Positions 5,545 to 7,030 of a stretch of DNA of 7,030 nt are shown one piece after another. Where the stretch lies: positions 1 to 7,030 of the forward strand of contig JBARCX010000150.1 of the NCBI GenBank assembly GCA_049794535.1, read 5' to 3'. Within the stretch, counting starts at the first letter, position 1. Each line of letters opens with the position of its first letter. Source of the DNA: JBARCX01 sp049794535. GTDB taxonomy: Bacteria; Pseudomonadota; Gammaproteobacteria; Xanthomonadales; Rhodanobacteraceae. Under the pieces are notes generated by a model. It saw only the letters and a list, made by a program, of their open reading frames with translations, was not told the DNA's origin and made no database searches. The translations under genes and the position numbers were made by a program.

Positions 5545-7030
5545 GTGGACACTCGAGGCGCGCCACCCGACGATTTCTCCTTTGGCACGACCGTCGTCGT
5601 TCCCGCCAAACGGGAGCTCTCACACAATGGTGTCAAGGTTGAAATGGGTGGCCGCACCTTTGATCTTCTGCTAGCACTCATTGAAGCTCGCGGGTCGATC
5701 CTGAGCAAAGACCGAATCATGCAACTGGTCTGGGATGGCCGCATTGTTGAAGAAAACACGCTTGAAGTGCAGATTTCGCTGTTGCGCCGAGCGCTGGGTG
5801 ATGACCGTGCGGTGGTGCACACCGTCACGGGAAGGGGCTATCAATTCATCGGTGAACTCGCCGGAAGCGGGCTTACGGCGGTCGGATCGCCTACCGCCTA
5901 TAAGCCGGCAGAGGTTATTCGAGGTGATCGACTTCCGGCGAGTATTTCACCCCTCATCGGTCGTGAAAGAGCATTGCTTGAAGTAGTCGAACTGACGCTG
6001 TTACATCGGCTCATTACGTTGGTCGGGTCTGGCGGTGTCGGAAAAACTCGCCTTGCCGTTGAAGCGGCGCATCAGCTCGCTTCGCACTTTGCCGACGGCG
6101 TTTATCTCGCTGAACTGGCTTCGACCTCATCGGAACACTATTTGCCGACGACCGTAGCCGTCGCGCTTGGCTTTCCTGCAGGCGACGGCACTCCTTCGTT
6201 GGACAGGCTCGCGTCGAGTCTTCACGGCCGCCACCTGCTGCTCCTTTTCGACAATTGCGAGCATCTGATCGATAGCGCTGCGCAGATGGCCGAAACGCTG
6301 CTGCGTATCGCTCCCCACGCAACCATTCTCGCGACGAGCCGTGAGCCGCTGCGTATCGCCGGTGAATACGTCTATCGCGTCCCGTCGCTGGAAGTTCCCC
6401 TCGACGACAACGACTCCGACGCGCGTGCTTTCGGTGCCGTCCGACTTTTTGAGGAGCGTGCCGGTAAGGAATTACATTTAAGTAGCGAGCATGCATCTTC
6501 TGTGCCGCTCGCGGTCCGCATCTGTCGCCAACTTGATGGCATTCCGCTCGCCATCGAGCTCGCCGCAGCCTGTGTTCCATTTGTCGGCCTGCAAGGCGTC
6601 GCGGACCATTTGGACGATCGCTTTCAACTGCTTACGCATGGCGCGCGTACCGCTCTTCCCAGACAGCAAACATTGCGCGCAACCCTTGACTGGAGCTACA
6701 GCCTGCTGCCCGGCGTGCAGCGAACGGTACTCGAACGGTTGAGCCTTTTCGCCGGCATGTTCACCATGGAGTCGGCACAGATCGTGGTGAGCGACGATGA
6801 GATATCGCTCCAATCAGTCTTTAGCGCGCTCATCGAGTTGGTCAACAAATCACTGGTATCCACCTTGCACGACGCAGGTAAGATTCGTTATCGGCTGCTT
6901 GAAACGACACGTGCTTACGCGTACGACAAGTTGCGTGCCAGTGGAACGCTACACGATCGCTCAATCTGCCATGCGCGCCATTTTTTGGACATTTTTGAGC
7001 GCTCGGAGAAGAAGGCCACCGGATGGGTCG
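5545..7030 (+). CDS. Winged-helix regulator fused to an NB-ARC-like ATPase (runs off the right edge)
   Basis: Multidomain cytoplasmic regulator; 495 residues are visible and the C-terminus is missing. Residues about 12-104 form an OmpR/PhoB-type winged helix: GRTFDLLLALIEARG, LSKDRIMQLVW, recognition helix ENTLEVQISLLRRALGDD, and the wing VTGRGYQFIG. After a linker comes a STAND/NB-ARC-like ATPase: P-loop GSGGVGKT (161-168), Walker B LLLLFDNCEH (231-240), sensor strand ILATSREPLRI (261-271) and the GLPLA-like DGIPLAIELAA (331-341). A helical region follows (LDWSYSLLP, LERLSLFAG, LVNKSLV, YRLLETTRAYA). Related proteins (COG3903-type) usually end in TPR-like repeats that sense a ligand or partner, outside this window. 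The winged helix resembles response regulators, but no phospho-receiver domain is present. Start GTG with GAGGG 6 nt upstream. It lies in the same direction as the hydrolase, 205 bp away, so it is not clearly co-transcribed. Its targets are unknown; the palindrome at 5480-5495 is a candidate. Confidence 0.92.
   Translation, partial: MDTRGAPPDDFSFGTTVVVPAKRELSHNGVKVEMGGRTFDLLLALIEARGSILSKDRIMQLVWDGRIVEENTLEVQISLLRRALGDDRAVVHTVTGRGYQFIGELAGSGLTAVGSPTAYKPAEVIRGDRLPASISPLIGRERALLEVVELTLLHRLITLVGSGGVGKTRLAVEAAHQLASHFADGVYLAELASTSSEHYLPTTVAVALGFPAGDGTPSLDRLASSLHGRHLLLLFDNCEHLIDSAAQMAETLLRIAPHATILATSREPLRIAGEYVYRVPSLEVPLDDNDSDARAFGAVRLFEERAGKELHLSSEHASSVPLAVRICRQLDGIPLAIELAAACVPFVGLQGVADHLDDRFQLLTHGARTALPRQQTLRATLDWSYSLLPGVQRTVLERLSLFAGMFTMESAQIVVSDDEISLQSVFSALIELVNKSLVSTLHDAGKIRYRLLETTRAYAYDKLRASGTLHDRSICHARHFLDIFERSEKKATGWV

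Noticed and set aside
6014..6580. Minus-strand open frame of 188 codons opposite the large regulator.
   Set aside because: Arg-rich low-complexity translation with no motif; the plus strand carries clear Walker motifs, so this is a shadow of the coding strand.

Overview
The window looks like an accessory, regulator-rich stretch of a moderately GC-rich Gram-negative chromosome. The outer-membrane TonB-dependent receptor and the signal peptides indicate a proteobacterium. The protein styles (TonB receptor with an IVVTATKR box, winged-helix/NB-ARC regulator, cofactor-free haloperoxidase) would suit Rhodanobacteraceae/Xanthomonadales or Burkholderiales, but the genus cannot be fixed from this sequence.

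Layout from left to right. (1) Minus strand, 1-761: N-terminal 253 residues of a TonB-dependent receptor, cut by the left window edge. A perfect 8+8 palindrome of TetR-operator type (837-854) lies upstream of its GTG start. (2) Plus strand, 1358-2022: a TetR-family repressor whose reading frame is broken. The helix-turn-helix is recognisable only if one extra base near 1517 is removed, and the C-terminus is split over further frames. (3) Plus strand, 2187-3155: an exported alpha/beta-hydrolase esterase of the IroE/Fes-like (PF00756) group. (4) Minus strand, 3156-4073: an AraC-family activator, meeting the esterase stop to stop with no gap. (5) A divergent control region, 4074-4514. (6) Plus strand, 4515-5339: a cofactor-free chloroperoxidase/perhydrolase-type alpha/beta hydrolase. 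(7) Plus strand, 5545 to the right edge: a large regulator with an OmpR-type winged helix fused to an NB-ARC-like ATPase, cut by the window edge.

The most striking structure is the divergent control region between araC and the chloroperoxidase gene. It holds two copies of a 36-bp element in inverted orientation (4195-4230 and 4384-4419, 29 of 36 identical). Each contains the tandem octamer ATCAGGTC at one-helical-turn spacing. Each is followed, toward its own gene, by exactly 17 bp and then a -10-like hexamer (TATACA for araC, GATAGT for the hydrolase). Neither promoter has a -35 resembling TTGACA; the conserved AAGGA end of the element occupies that place. This is the layout expected of two activator-dependent promoters driven by the same regulator, most simply the neighbouring AraC protein activating itself and the hydrolase.

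The left half (receptor, TetR-type operator, TetR remnant, exported siderophore-type esterase) reads as a possible ligand-uptake and processing unit that has lost its repressor. No siderophore biosynthesis gene, RNA gene, insertion sequence or CRISPR array was seen in the window.
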